DNA of 64,000 bases from Conexibacter woesei DSM 14684. Its GTDB lineage: Bacteria; Actinomycetota; Thermoleophilia; Solirubrobacterales; Solirubrobacteraceae. The DNA lies in the NCBI RefSeq assembly GCF_000025265.1, contig NC_013739.1, positions 4,698,001-4,762,000 of the forward strand, written 5' to 3'. A program made the position numbers and the translations under genes. The notes below the pieces were generated by a model that searched no databases, had not been told where the DNA came from, and saw only the letters and a list, made by a program, of their open reading frames with translations. This document shows positions 36,472-44,991 of the stretch, piece after piece (within the stretch, counting starts at the first letter, position 1; each line of letters opens with the position of its first letter).

Positions 36472-38079
36472 TTAGTCGCGATGGCGCAGGCGTCCGTCGA
36501 CGACGGTGAGCGTCACCGGCAAGTCGGGCAGCGCGTCGGCGGAGCAGGCGACGGGGTCCTCGGCGAAGCCGCTCAGGTCGGCCCGACAGCCCGGCGCGAT
36601 GCGACCAGCGACGTCCTGCTCCCCGGCCACGCGTGCGGCCGCCGTCGTGTATCCCATGAGCGCCCGCAGTCCGTCCAGCACCTGCTCGGGCCCGAACACG
36701 TGGGCGGCGGCGTCACCGGGCGTGCGCCGCAGTCGCGCCCACGCCATCCCGACGCGGGGATCGAATGTCGCGACCGGCCAGTCGGACCCCAGCGGCATCA
36801 GCGCGCCGCTGCGCTGCAGGTCGCCCGTCCGCCACCCGCGCGCCAACTGCATGGCACCGAGCCGGCTCGAGATCGAGTCGCTCATGTCAGCGCGCAGCCA
36901 CTGCATGTGCAGCGGCTGCATCGACGCAGCCACGCCCTCTGCCGCGAACCGCGGCAGCTCGCGGTCGCGCAGCAGCTCGACGTGCTCGATGCGATGCGTC
37001 CCGACCCCGCTGCGACCGGCGGCCCGGTACGCGTCGAGCGCCGCGCGCACCGCGCGGTCGCCGGTCGCGTGCGTGACGCACTGCACGCCCGCGTCAGCGA
37101 ACAGCTTGACCGCCCGCTCGTAGCGCGCGTGGTCGGGCCACAGCTGCTGGAGGCCGTCGCCCTGGAGGTCGGGCTCCTCCAGCCACGAGGTGCCCGTGTC
37201 GAGCACGCCGTCGATGAAGAACTTCGCGGCCCCGACGCGCCATAGCCGTCCGTGCTCCGCGCCGAGCGCAGCGTCGCGCTTCATCGCCTCGAACGTCGTC
37301 TCCGGCTCCTGCAGCAAGGCGAGCAGGTGGCGCACCGCCAAGCGGTCCTCGCCCTCCAGCTCCCGCAGCAAGTCGAGCGTGGCGGGCGTGCCGTCCATCA
37401 CGTGCGCGCCGGTGAGACCGACCTGCGCGAAGCGCTGCTGGATCTGCGCGAACAGCTCGCGCTCCGCCCTCGGGTCCAGCGGCGGGATCGCCGCTCGCAC
37501 GAGCGCGAGCGCCGCCGGCTCGCGCAGCTCGCCCGTGGGCACGCCGTCGCGCACCACGACCTCGGCGCTGCCGTCGAGCGCGACCGGTCCGCGAACGCCC
37601 GCGAGCTCCAGCGCGCGCGGCGTCGCGAGCCCGGTGTGGCCGTCGAGCAGGATCAGCAGCGTGGGCGCGCCGCCGACCGCCCGTTCGAGCTGACGGCCGT
37701 CGAGGCCGACGCCGGCGAAGGCGCCGTACTCCAGCCCCCAGCCGCGTACCCACGCGCCCTCGCCGACGTGCTCGCGCTCCGCGGCAAGCGCCGTCTCGAC
37801 GGCAGCCAGCGTTCTGCAGCCGGTCAGGTCCGCGCCACCGACCCAATCGGAGCGGAACGGGTGGATGTGGGTGTCGACCAGGCCCGGCGTCAGCGCCATC
37901 CCGCTGCCGTCGAGCAGCTCGGTTCGCGCGTCGCAGACCGCGCGCACCTCGGCGTCGTCGCCGACGGCGAGGATCCGTCCCGCGCCGATCGCGACTGCCT
38001 GGGCGTGCGGCCGCGCGGGGTCGAGCGTCCGGATCTCGGCGCCGACGATCGCGAGATCGGCGAACCTGCGTGCGGCCAC
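36472..38079 (-). CDS. Amidohydrolase family 3 protein (YtcJ/AepA-like)
   Basis: A 535-residue metal-dependent amidohydrolase. HIH in GLVDTHIHPF, AKFFIDGVLDTGTSWL, THATGDRAV, GTHRIEHVELL and GSDWPV are the successive metal and substrate positions of the YtcJ-like subfamily. GTG start, 3 bases after the acyl-CoA synthetase stop, so the two are co-transcribed. Family members hydrolyse N-acyl or formamide bonds; pairing with an acyl-CoA synthetase would suit release and activation of an acyl group. That is inference. Confidence 0.88.
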   Translation of the reverse strand: MAARRFADLAIVGAEIRTLDPARPHAQAVAIGAGRILAVGDDAEVRAVCDARTELLDGSGMALTPGLVDTHIHPFRSDWVGGADLTGCRTLAAVETALAAEREHVGEGAWVRGWGLEYGAFAGVGLDGRQLERAVGGAPTLLILLDGHTGLATPRALELAGVRGPVALDGSAEVVVRDGVPTGELREPAALALVRAAIPPLDPRAERELFAQIQQRFAQVGLTGAHVMDGTPATLDLLRELEGEDRLAVRHLLALLQEPETTFEAMKRDAALGAEHGRLWRVGAAKFFIDGVLDTGTSWLEEPDLQGDGLQQLWPDHARYERAVKLFADAGVQCVTHATGDRAVRAALDAYRAAGRSGVGTHRIEHVELLRDRELPRFAAEGVAASMQPLHMQWLRADMSDSISSRLGAMQLARGWRTGDLQRSGALMPLGSDWPVATFDPRVGMAWARLRRTPGDAAAHVFGPEQVLDGLRALMGYTTAAARVAGEQDVAGRIAPGCRADLSGFAEDPVACSADALPDLPVTLTVVDGRLRHRD

Positions 38080-38082
38080 CGC

Positions 38083-39660
38083 TCAGCCCTCGCCCCGCGC
38101 GCGCTGCGCCTCGAGGTGGCGCAGCTCGATGCGGCGGATCTTGCCGGTCAGCGTCTTCGGCAGCTCGGTCACGAACTCGATGCGGCGCGGGTATGCATAG
38201 GCCGAGAGGTGCTCGCGCACGTGGGCCTTGATCTCGTCGGCGAGCGCGTCGGAGGGTGCGAAGCGGTCGGCGAGGACGACGAACGCCTTCACGATCGTTC
38301 CGCGCCGCTCGTCGGGTGAGGCGACCACCGCGGCTTCGGCGACCGCGGGGTGCTCCAGGCATGCGGACTCGACCTCGAACGGGCCGACGCGGTAGCCGGC
38401 GGAGATGATCACGTCGTCGGCGCGGCCCTCGTACCAGTAGTAGCCGTCCTCGTCGCAGGACGCGGCGTCCTTGGTGTGGAACCACTCGCCGCCGAACGTC
38501 TCGGCCGCTGCTTCCTCGTTGCGCCAATAGCCGAGCGGGTAGTGCGGGTTGGTGCGCGCGCGCAGGCAGATCTCGCCGCGCTCTCCGACTGCGACGGGCT
38601 GCTCGTCCTCATCGAGGATCCGCACATCCCAGCCGGGCATCGGGCGGCCCATCGAACCCTCGCGGACCTCCATCCACGGATAGTTGCCGACGAGCGGATA
38701 CGACTCCGTCAGGCCGTAGTAGTCGAGCACGGTGACGCCGTACTGCTCGCGGAACCAGCGGATCGCCTCAGGGTTCAACGGCTCGCCCGCAGAGCAGACG
38801 CGCCGGAACCCGCACGGGTACTGCGAACCGGCATCCGCGATCGCCATCATCGACCGCATCGCCGTCGGCGTCGTGAACAGGTTGCTCACCTGATGGCGCG
38901 AGAGGAAATCGAGCTGTCTGCGAGGGTCGAAGCCGCCCTCCCGCTGGTAGACGCACTGCACCGCGCCGTAACGCCACGGACCCAGCAGCGGCGCGATCCC
39001 CGCCGCCCACGCCCACTCGCCCATCCCGTGGAAGCGCTCGCCCTCCCGCACCTCGTGGCAGTAGACGAACTCCTCGTGCGCGAGCAGATACCGATGCGCG
39101 TGCACGATCCCCTTCGCCAGCCCCGTCGTGCCGGACGTGTAATAGAGCTGCGCCGGGTCATCCGCCGCCGTGTCGGTCGAGATCGGATCGGTCGGCGCGC
39201 CCGCGAGCAGCGACGCGTCGCCGCTCTCGTCGAGCACCAGCACCCGCACGCCGGCATCCGCGAATCGGTCCGCGTTCGTCGCGTCGGTCACCAGCACCGC
39301 CGGCTCCGCGTCGCCCAGCCGATGGCGGATCCCCTCGTCGCCGTACAGCACGCTCATCGACAGCAGGATCGCCCCGAGCTTCCAGACCCCGAAGAACACT
39401 GCCGCGGTCTCCGGCGTCGGCGGCAGCACCACCGCCACGCGATCCCCACGCCCGACACCGGCGTCGCGCAGCACGAACGCCGCCTGGTTCGCGAGCGCCT
39501 GCAGCTCCCCCCACGTCAGCTCCCGCCGCGCCCCGTCGAAGCGCTCCCACACCATCGCGAGCTTCTCGGGCGAGTGCTTGTCGCACACGTCCTGCGCGAT
39601 GTTGTAGCGCTCGGGCACCTCCCAGCGATGCGCTGCGCACGCTACCTCATACCGGCCCAT
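38083..39660 (-). CDS. AMP-forming acyl-CoA synthetase
   Basis: A 525-residue adenylate-forming ligase close to medium-chain acyl-CoA synthetases. P-loop YYTSGTTGLAKG, LDYYGLTESYP (A5), WYEGRADDVIISAGYRVGPFEVE (A7-A8) and PKTLTGKIRR with the catalytic Lys are all intact. ATG at 39658-39660; sequence upstream in the same frame overlaps the divergent MFS gene. A TTGAACGTTCCA operator lies 22 bp upstream, shared with the divergent MFS transporter, which places the gene in the 43.9-60.2 kb regulon. Confidence 0.92.
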   Translation of the reverse strand: MGRYEVACAAHRWEVPERYNIAQDVCDKHSPEKLAMVWERFDGARRELTWGELQALANQAAFVLRDAGVGRGDRVAVVLPPTPETAAVFFGVWKLGAILLSMSVLYGDEGIRHRLGDAEPAVLVTDATNADRFADAGVRVLVLDESGDASLLAGAPTDPISTDTAADDPAQLYYTSGTTGLAKGIVHAHRYLLAHEEFVYCHEVREGERFHGMGEWAWAAGIAPLLGPWRYGAVQCVYQREGGFDPRRQLDFLSRHQVSNLFTTPTAMRSMMAIADAGSQYPCGFRRVCSAGEPLNPEAIRWFREQYGVTVLDYYGLTESYPLVGNYPWMEVREGSMGRPMPGWDVRILDEDEQPVAVGERGEICLRARTNPHYPLGYWRNEEAAAETFGGEWFHTKDAASCDEDGYYWYEGRADDVIISAGYRVGPFEVESACLEHPAVAEAAVVASPDERRGTIVKAFVVLADRFAPSDALADEIKAHVREHLSAYAYPRRIEFVTELPKTLTGKIRRIELRHLEAQRARGEG

Positions 39661-39682
39661 CTGACGCGTCCCTCCCGTCTCC

Positions 39683-39694
39683 TTGAACGTTCCA
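39683..39694. promoter_or_regulatory. Operator TTGAACGTTCCA, site 1
   Basis: Between the divergent acyl-CoA synthetase and MFS genes, 22 bp and 77 bp from their starts. First of the series of TTGAACGTTCNA sites extending to 60184. Confidence 0.7.
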
Positions 39695-39771
39695 GTAACG
39701 TAGCCGATCGTCGTGATGCGCGCCACCGAGCTGTCGCATCCCCCGAACAGTCGAAAGCGAGAAACCGAGCC

Positions 39772-40995
39772 ATGCGAACGTCGCGCTATCGCGATCTCCT
39801 CGCGCTGCCCGGAGCCGTGAGCTTCCTGGCCCGAACGCTGCTGGGGCGACTGCCTCTGGGCATGCTGTCGCTCGGGCTCCTGCTGTACGTGCGCGAGCGC
39901 ACCGGTTCCTTCGGCACCGCCGGCCTCGCCGTCGGGGCGCTCGTGCTCGGCGAGGCAGCGACGGCCGCCGTGCACGGGACGCTCGTCGACCGCTTCGGGC
40001 CGTCGCGTGTCGTCGCGGCCTGCGCCGGCGCCCAGGGCACGCTGCTGCTCGGTCTCGTCGCCGCTGGCGAGTCCGGAGCGGGCGCCCCCGTCCTGATCGC
40101 GCTGTGCGCGCTGATCGGCACGCTCGTGCCGCCGGTCTCGGCGTCCGCACGCGCGCTCTGGCCACGGCTCACGCCCGATCTCCCGACCCGCGAAGCGCTG
40201 TTCGCGCTCGACGCCTCGACCCAGGAGATCATCTGGACGTCGGGGCCGATGCTGGTCGCACTCGGCGCAGCGGTCGCGGGGCCGGTCGGCGCCGTCGTCC
40301 TCACGGCTGCCATCACGCTCGTGGGAGGCTCGCTGTTCGCCGTCTCGCCGGTCGCGCGGATGCGGCCCGAGCCGGGCCGACAGGGCCGACGCGGCAGTGC
40401 GCTGAGCAGCCGCGGCCTGCGTCTGCTGCTGCCGTCCGTGCTCGTCATGGGCGTCGGGCTCGGCCACCTCGAGGTGGCCCTCCCGGCACTCGCCGTCGAC
40501 GCCCACGCGGACGGCGCCGCCGGCGCGCTGCTCGCCGTGTGGTCGCTCGGCAGCCTCGTCGGCGGCGTCGTCTACGGCAGCCGCTCCTGGGGATGGCCGG
40601 CGCACCGGCGGCACACGGTCTTCGTCGCGCTCGTCGCGCTCTCCGTCGCGCCGCTGCTGCTTGCGGGCTCGGTCGCGGCGGCGCTGCCGCTGGGCTTCGT
40701 CGCGGGCCTGTTCATCGCCCCCGCCTTCTCCTGCCAGTTCGTGATCGTCGGGGCGATGGCGCCGCAGGACACCGCCGCCGAGGCGTTCGCGTGGTACACG
40801 ACGGCGCTCGTCGGCGGTGTCGCGGCCGGGGTGGCCACGGCGGGTCAGCTCGTCGAGGCGCGCGGGGTGCAGACGACCGTCGCGGCCGCCATCGGCGCGC
40901 TGCTGCTCGCTGCGCTCGCGGCGACGCGAGTCCCGGCCCTGTCCGAGGCGGACGCGCAGAGGACGAACAATGCGACAGTGGGTGCGCCATGCTGA
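39772..40995 (+). CDS. MFS transporter
   Basis: A 407-residue membrane protein with about 12 hydrophobic segments and the loop 2-3 motif VDRFGPSRVV, a reduced form of the MFS signature GxLxDRxGxR. It overlaps the ceramidase-like gene by 7 bases, so transport and hydrolysis are probably linked. The direction (uptake or efflux) cannot be told. Start ATG at 39772 begins MRTSRYRDLLALPG, the usual short N-terminus of this group. Confidence 0.88.
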   Translation: MRTSRYRDLLALPGAVSFLARTLLGRLPLGMLSLGLLLYVRERTGSFGTAGLAVGALVLGEAATAAVHGTLVDRFGPSRVVAACAGAQGTLLLGLVAAGESGAGAPVLIALCALIGTLVPPVSASARALWPRLTPDLPTREALFALDASTQEIIWTSGPMLVALGAAVAGPVGAVVLTAAITLVGGSLFAVSPVARMRPEPGRQGRRGSALSSRGLRLLLPSVLVMGVGLGHLEVALPALAVDAHADGAAGALLAVWSLGSLVGGVVYGSRSWGWPAHRRHTVFVALVALSVAPLLLAGSVAAALPLGFVAGLFIAPAFSCQFVIVGAMAPQDTAAEAFAWYTTALVGGVAAGVATAGQLVEARGVQTTVAAAIGALLLAALAATRVPALSEADAQRTNNATVGAPC

Positions 40996-42374
40996 GCGTC
41001 GGCTTCGCGCAGGAGGACATCACGCCCGCGCTTGGGCGCCCGGTTGCCGGCACCGGCGACGAACGCCCAGCGAACACGGTCGAGCTGCCGTTGCACGCGC
41101 GCGCGATGACGCTCGACGACGGCGAGCGACGCGTCGCGCTCGTGGCGCTCGACGTCCTGTTCCTCAACGCCGACACCGTCGCGGAGATCCGTGAGACGGT
41201 GGCCGAGAGCACGGGGATCGCGCCGCAGGACACGCTCGTCGCGTGCACGCACACGCACTACGCCCCGCGCACGACGGCCCTGCACGACCACGAGCCCGAC
41301 CACGACTACCTCGACCGCATCCGCTCGGCCGTCGCGCGAACGATCGCCGTCGCACTCGATCGCCAGCGCGCGGCGCGTCTCAACTTCGCGTCGGTCTCCG
41401 CGCCCGGGTGGACGTTCAACCGCCGCCCGATCTACCGCTCCGGTCAGGTCGGGACGCAGGGCCCCGCCCACGGGCCCGACTTCGTGGCGCTCGAAGGCCC
41501 GGTCGACGACGAGCTGCAGCTGCTGCTCGCCAGTGCCGTGGACGACGGGCGCCCGCTCGGAGGCATCGTCAACTTCGCCTGCCATGCCACCGTTCGCCCC
41601 GACGGCCCACCGAAGGTCTCGGCCGACTACCCCGGCCGCCTGACCGAGCAGCTCGCGGCGCGCCTCGGCGGCGGCGTGTTCCTCTACACCGCCGGCGCAT
41701 GCGGGGATCTCTGGAGCTTCGACCTCACGCGGCGCACGCCGCGCTTCGAGGACTCGACGACGCACCTGCACGCGATGGGCGACGCCCTCGCCGAGGCCGC
41801 GATCGAGGCGCTTCCGCGAGCGACCCCGCTCGACGTCCCGCGAATTCGCAGCGCGCGCCGCGTCGTGCGGCTCGCGCAGCGACGCCCCACCCGGCGGCAG
41901 CTGGAGCTCGCACGCTGGTATCTGGAGCAGGCGCCCGACGACGTCGACCTCGCCGCGCTCACACAGGAGGCGTACGGCCATGCGCACACGTTCTACGAGC
42001 CGACGGTATTCCACGCCGCCTGGTTCGCGCGCGAGACGATCGGCATGTGGGAGTGGCAGCGACGAGTCGGCACGCGCGCACTCGTGGAGGACCTCGAAGT
42101 GCACGCGCTCGCGCTCGGGGACCTCGCGATCGCCGCCTATCCGGTCGAGCTGTTCGCCGAGCTCGGCATCGCGACCAAGCGACGATCCGCATTCCCGCAC
42201 ACGATGGTCGCGACGCTCGCCAACGGCTGGCACGGCTACGCGCCGACCGTCACGGCGTTCGAGCGCGGCGGCTACGAGCCACGGCTCGGACAGCAGAGCC
42301 GCCTCGAAGAACAGGCGGGACCGAAGCTCGTCGAGGCCGCAGGCGTTCTGCTGTCCGAGCTGTCGAGACGCTAG
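40989..42374 (+). CDS. Neutral/alkaline ceramidase-like hydrolase
   Basis: A 461-residue protein. The start LSVGFAQEDITPALGRPVAGTG and the later CTHTHYAP, FACHATV and SADYPGRLTEQL are the metal-binding landmarks of the neutral ceramidase N-terminal domain. There is no signal peptide, and the C-terminal immunoglobulin-like domain of true ceramidases is absent, so it is a cytoplasmic shorter relative. Such relatives are often annotated only by fold. It could cleave an amide of a small substrate brought in by the co-transcribed MFS protein. Confidence 0.8.
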   Translation: MLSVGFAQEDITPALGRPVAGTGDERPANTVELPLHARAMTLDDGERRVALVALDVLFLNADTVAEIRETVAESTGIAPQDTLVACTHTHYAPRTTALHDHEPDHDYLDRIRSAVARTIAVALDRQRAARLNFASVSAPGWTFNRRPIYRSGQVGTQGPAHGPDFVALEGPVDDELQLLLASAVDDGRPLGGIVNFACHATVRPDGPPKVSADYPGRLTEQLAARLGGGVFLYTAGACGDLWSFDLTRRTPRFEDSTTHLHAMGDALAEAAIEALPRATPLDVPRIRSARRVVRLAQRRPTRRQLELARWYLEQAPDDVDLAALTQEAYGHAHTFYEPTVFHAAWFARETIGMWEWQRRVGTRALVEDLEVHALALGDLAIAAYPVELFAELGIATKRRSAFPHTMVATLANGWHGYAPTVTAFERGGYEPRLGQQSRLEEQAGPKLVEAAGVLLSELSRR

Positions 42375-43834
42375 GCGACCGCTTCGAGCACCTCGCGCGC
42401 GGCGCGCATCCCCTCGCTCGCCGCGCCCTCCATGAAGCGCTGGAACTGCGGTGAGAGCTGCTCGCCGGCGAAGTGGAACGGACCCTCTGGCGTCCGCTCC
42501 CTGCCGTCGAAGCCCGTGTGCTGGCCGACGAGGCGACAGGAGTAGCTCGCGCCGAGGAACGGATCGGACGTCGGACTGGTCAGCGTCGCCCGGCCGGTGA
42601 AGGCCTCGGCGGCGCCCGGCCACAGCCGGTCGAGCTGCGCGACGATCTGCTGCGCGCGCCGCGCGACCTGCGGCTCGGCGTTCGACGCGTACGGCTGCGC
42701 GATCTGCGCCGCCGCGGCGAGTGGTCCGCCGAGGTAGGAGACGAGCACCGACGTCTCGCCGTCGTCGCCCAGCGTCGACTCCCAGGTGGCGCCGAGGTCG
42801 AGGTCGGTGAACGTCGTGCCGTTGCAGCGATGCGGCTCCGCTGCCGCCGACCACGGCCGCCCCGCGAACTCGAGCTGGAGCTTGGAGTGCGCGCCGTAGC
42901 CGAACTCGCGGATCGCCGCCGCCTTGCGCTCGTCGAGCGCGGCGTCCGCGAGGTCGACCTGCCGCAGCGCCGTGTACGGCAGCGTGAGGATCGCGTGGTC
43001 GAAGACGGCCTCCTGCCGCTCACCGTCGACGGACAGCCCGAGCACGGCACGGTCGTTCGCGCCGCGCGCGATCCGCACGAGCTGCGCGTTCAGACGCAGC
43101 GCCTCGGCAGGCAGCAGGCGTGCGAGGCCGCGCGGCACCTGGTCGATGCCGCCGAGCACGCGGTAGCGCTCGTCCGACGTGCCCAGCACGCCGAACGTGC
43201 CCGGCGCCAGCCCGGCGAGCTGCCGCACGAGGTTGATCGCGCTCTGACGGCGTGAGTCGACGCCGCACTCGATCGTGTACCCGAGGTCGATCAGCGTCCC
43301 GAGGCGCGAGTCATGCCCGCCGGGGACGTGCCGCTCGATCCACTCGTGGACGCTGAGAGCGTCCAGCGCGCGGGCCGCCTCGCCCGCGGGGGTCCAGCTG
43401 GCCGGCATGCCGATCGCCGCGGCCTGCGCCTCGACCACGGCGCGCACACCGGCGTCGTAGTCGCGCAGCGCGTCGGCGGTCGCATACGACTCGCCGGAAA
43501 GCAAGCACAGCTCGCCCAGCTCGGGGACGACGCGCTCGCGGTCGCGGGTCGGGATCCCCAGCCGCCGGATGTGCGCCAGCATCGTCGCGTGGTCCGAGTT
43601 GACGAGCTCCGCGCACCACTCGGTGCGGTGCGCCCCGAGCCACGGCTCGTCAGTCGAGTGCGTGCGGCCGCCGACGTGGTCGGCAGCCTCGAAGAGCGTC
43701 GGCACGATGCCCGCGTCGAGCAACGCGACGGCCGCGGTGAGGCCGGCGACGCCGGCGCCGACGACGGCGACCGCGGGGCGACCGCGAGACGCTGCTGAGG
43801 CGGTCTTCGGGTGGGGCAAGGGTTCTCCTCTCAT
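42371..43834 (-). CDS. Flavin-containing amine oxidase
   Basis: A 487-residue FAD enzyme of the monoamine oxidase fold: VAVVGAGVAGLTAA (FAD motif near residue 26), FEAADHVGGRTHS, and the C-terminal FAD contact FHFAGEQLSPQFQRFMEGA. It converges tail to tail with the ceramidase-like gene (4-base overlap) and diverges from the LacI gene. The reaction would be oxidation of an amine to an imine or aldehyde with oxygen. The 13-bp sequence TCACTTTATCGTT upstream of it also occurs upstream of the sugar-binding lipoprotein at 52222-53622. Confidence 0.88.
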   Translation of the reverse strand: MRGEPLPHPKTASAASRGRPAVAVVGAGVAGLTAAVALLDAGIVPTLFEAADHVGGRTHSTDEPWLGAHRTEWCAELVNSDHATMLAHIRRLGIPTRDRERVVPELGELCLLSGESYATADALRDYDAGVRAVVEAQAAAIGMPASWTPAGEAARALDALSVHEWIERHVPGGHDSRLGTLIDLGYTIECGVDSRRQSAINLVRQLAGLAPGTFGVLGTSDERYRVLGGIDQVPRGLARLLPAEALRLNAQLVRIARGANDRAVLGLSVDGERQEAVFDHAILTLPYTALRQVDLADAALDERKAAAIREFGYGAHSKLQLEFAGRPWSAAAEPHRCNGTTFTDLDLGATWESTLGDDGETSVLVSYLGGPLAAAAQIAQPYASNAEPQVARRAQQIVAQLDRLWPGAAEAFTGRATLTSPTSDPFLGASYSCRLVGQHTGFDGRERTPEGPFHFAGEQLSPQFQRFMEGAASEGMRAAREVLEAVA

Positions 43835-43868
43835 GACGTGGCCCGCATCACTTTATCGTTATAGTTCC

Positions 43869-43890
43869 GGGAGGAGCACGTGCTCCTCCC
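43869..43890. promoter_or_regulatory. Perfect 22-bp palindrome between amine oxidase and LacI genes
   Basis: Arms GGGAGGAGCAC and GTGCTCCTCCC with no spacer. It sits in the 110-bp gap between divergent genes. It might be an operator or an mRNA hairpin in the LacI leader; both arms contain purine-rich stretches that could pair with or mimic a ribosome binding site. Confidence 0.6.
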
Positions 43891-43922
43891 ACCATTGGCG
43901 CCTTCGCGGCGCAGACGTCCGC

Positions 43923-43934
43923 TTTTACGTTCAA
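43923..43934. promoter_or_regulatory. Half-conserved operator TTTTACGTTCAA
   Basis: Its complement begins TTGAACGT, matching one arm of the regulon palindrome. It ends 10 bp before the LacI start codon, a position that would allow autoregulation. Confidence 0.4.
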
Positions 43935-43944
43935 CATCTCCCGC

Positions 43945-44991
43945 ATGCCCACGCACTCGAACGCAGGCCGCCAGCGGCCCACCCTGCGCCACGTCGCCGC
44001 CGAGGCGGACGTGTCGATCCAGACGGTCTCGAACGTCCTGCGGCGCCGCTTCGACCTCATGCGGCCCGAGACGCGTGAGCGCGTCGAACAGGCGATGGCG
44101 GATCTCGGGTATCACCCCAACGTCACAGCGCGCGGCCTGCGCTCGCGGCGCACGGGCACGTTCGCGTTCCTCGTGCTCGACGAGGCTCCGAGCTTCCTCG
44201 CCGACCCGTTGACCGACCTGCTCATCGCCGGCGTCGCGGACGTCGCGCGCGACAGCGACTACGAGATCCTGTTGAAGGCCGAACGCCCGCTGGCGACCGA
44301 GCGCCGGATGCTGAGACCGCTGCTCGAGGGTCGCGTCGACGGCGCCTTCGCGCTGCTGTCCGGCGAGCCAGCACTGCGGTACGGCTATGTCGACCAGCTG
44401 AAGACGCTCGACATGCCGTTCGTCGTCTTCGACGAGGTGATCGAGGACTCGGACGTGCTCGTCGTCCGCACCGACGAGCGCGTCACGGCGCGCCAGCTGA
44501 CCGAGCACCTGATCGCCCGCGGTCACGAGGCGATCGGCTTCGTCGCCGCGCGCCTGCCCTGGCCGGTCATCGAGCAGCGCCATCTCGGCTACCGCGACGC
44601 GCTCGCCGCCGCCGGGCTCCCGGAACGTCCGGAGCTGGAGGTCTTCGACGCGACCTGGCAGGCGTCAGGCGGCGAGGCGATGGCGGAGCGTCTGCTGTCG
44701 GCGAGCACGCGTCCGACGGCGATCATCTGCGGCTCGGACGTGCTGGCGATCGGCGCGATCCACGCGGTGAAGACCGCCGGGCTGCGCGTGCCCGACGACG
44801 TCGCCGTCGCAGGCTTCGACGACTTCGAGTTCTCGCGCTTCGCCGACCCGCCGCTGACGACCGTGCGGGTGGCCGCCTACGAGATGGGCCGCATTGCCGC
44901 GGACATGCTCGTCCGCGCACTTGCCGGCGAGCAACTCGACGCGCCCCACGCCGTGCTCACCAACGAGCTGATCGTGCGGAACTCGACGTGA
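43945..44991 (+). CDS. LacI family transcriptional regulator (likely master of the 39.7-60.2 kb regulon)
   Basis: A 348-residue repressor: HTH TLRHVAAEADVSIQTVSNVLRRRFDLM (about 13-38), hinge VTARGLRSRRTGTF, effector domain ending in ICGSDVLAIGAIHAVKTAGLRVPDDVAVAGFDD. It begins an operon with the sugar-acid dehydratase (GTGA overlap). As the only LacI-type regulator among genes that share TTGAACGTTCNA sites, it is the best candidate to bind them; that assignment is inference. Confidence 0.92.
   Translation: MPTHSNAGRQRPTLRHVAAEADVSIQTVSNVLRRRFDLMRPETRERVEQAMADLGYHPNVTARGLRSRRTGTFAFLVLDEAPSFLADPLTDLLIAGVADVARDSDYEILLKAERPLATERRMLRPLLEGRVDGAFALLSGEPALRYGYVDQLKTLDMPFVVFDEVIEDSDVLVVRTDERVTARQLTEHLIARGHEAIGFVAARLPWPVIEQRHLGYRDALAAAGLPERPELEVFDATWQASGGEAMAERLLSASTRPTAIICGSDVLAIGAIHAVKTAGLRVPDDVAVAGFDDFEFSRFADPPLTTVRVAAYEMGRIAADMLVRALAGEQLDAPHAVLTNELIVRNST

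Noticed and set aside
43896-43912. Small GC hairpin with a TTCG loop in the LacI leader, as a terminator or riboswitch
   Set aside because: Short stem, no T-tract and no conserved riboswitch core; such hairpins are frequent at this GC content.
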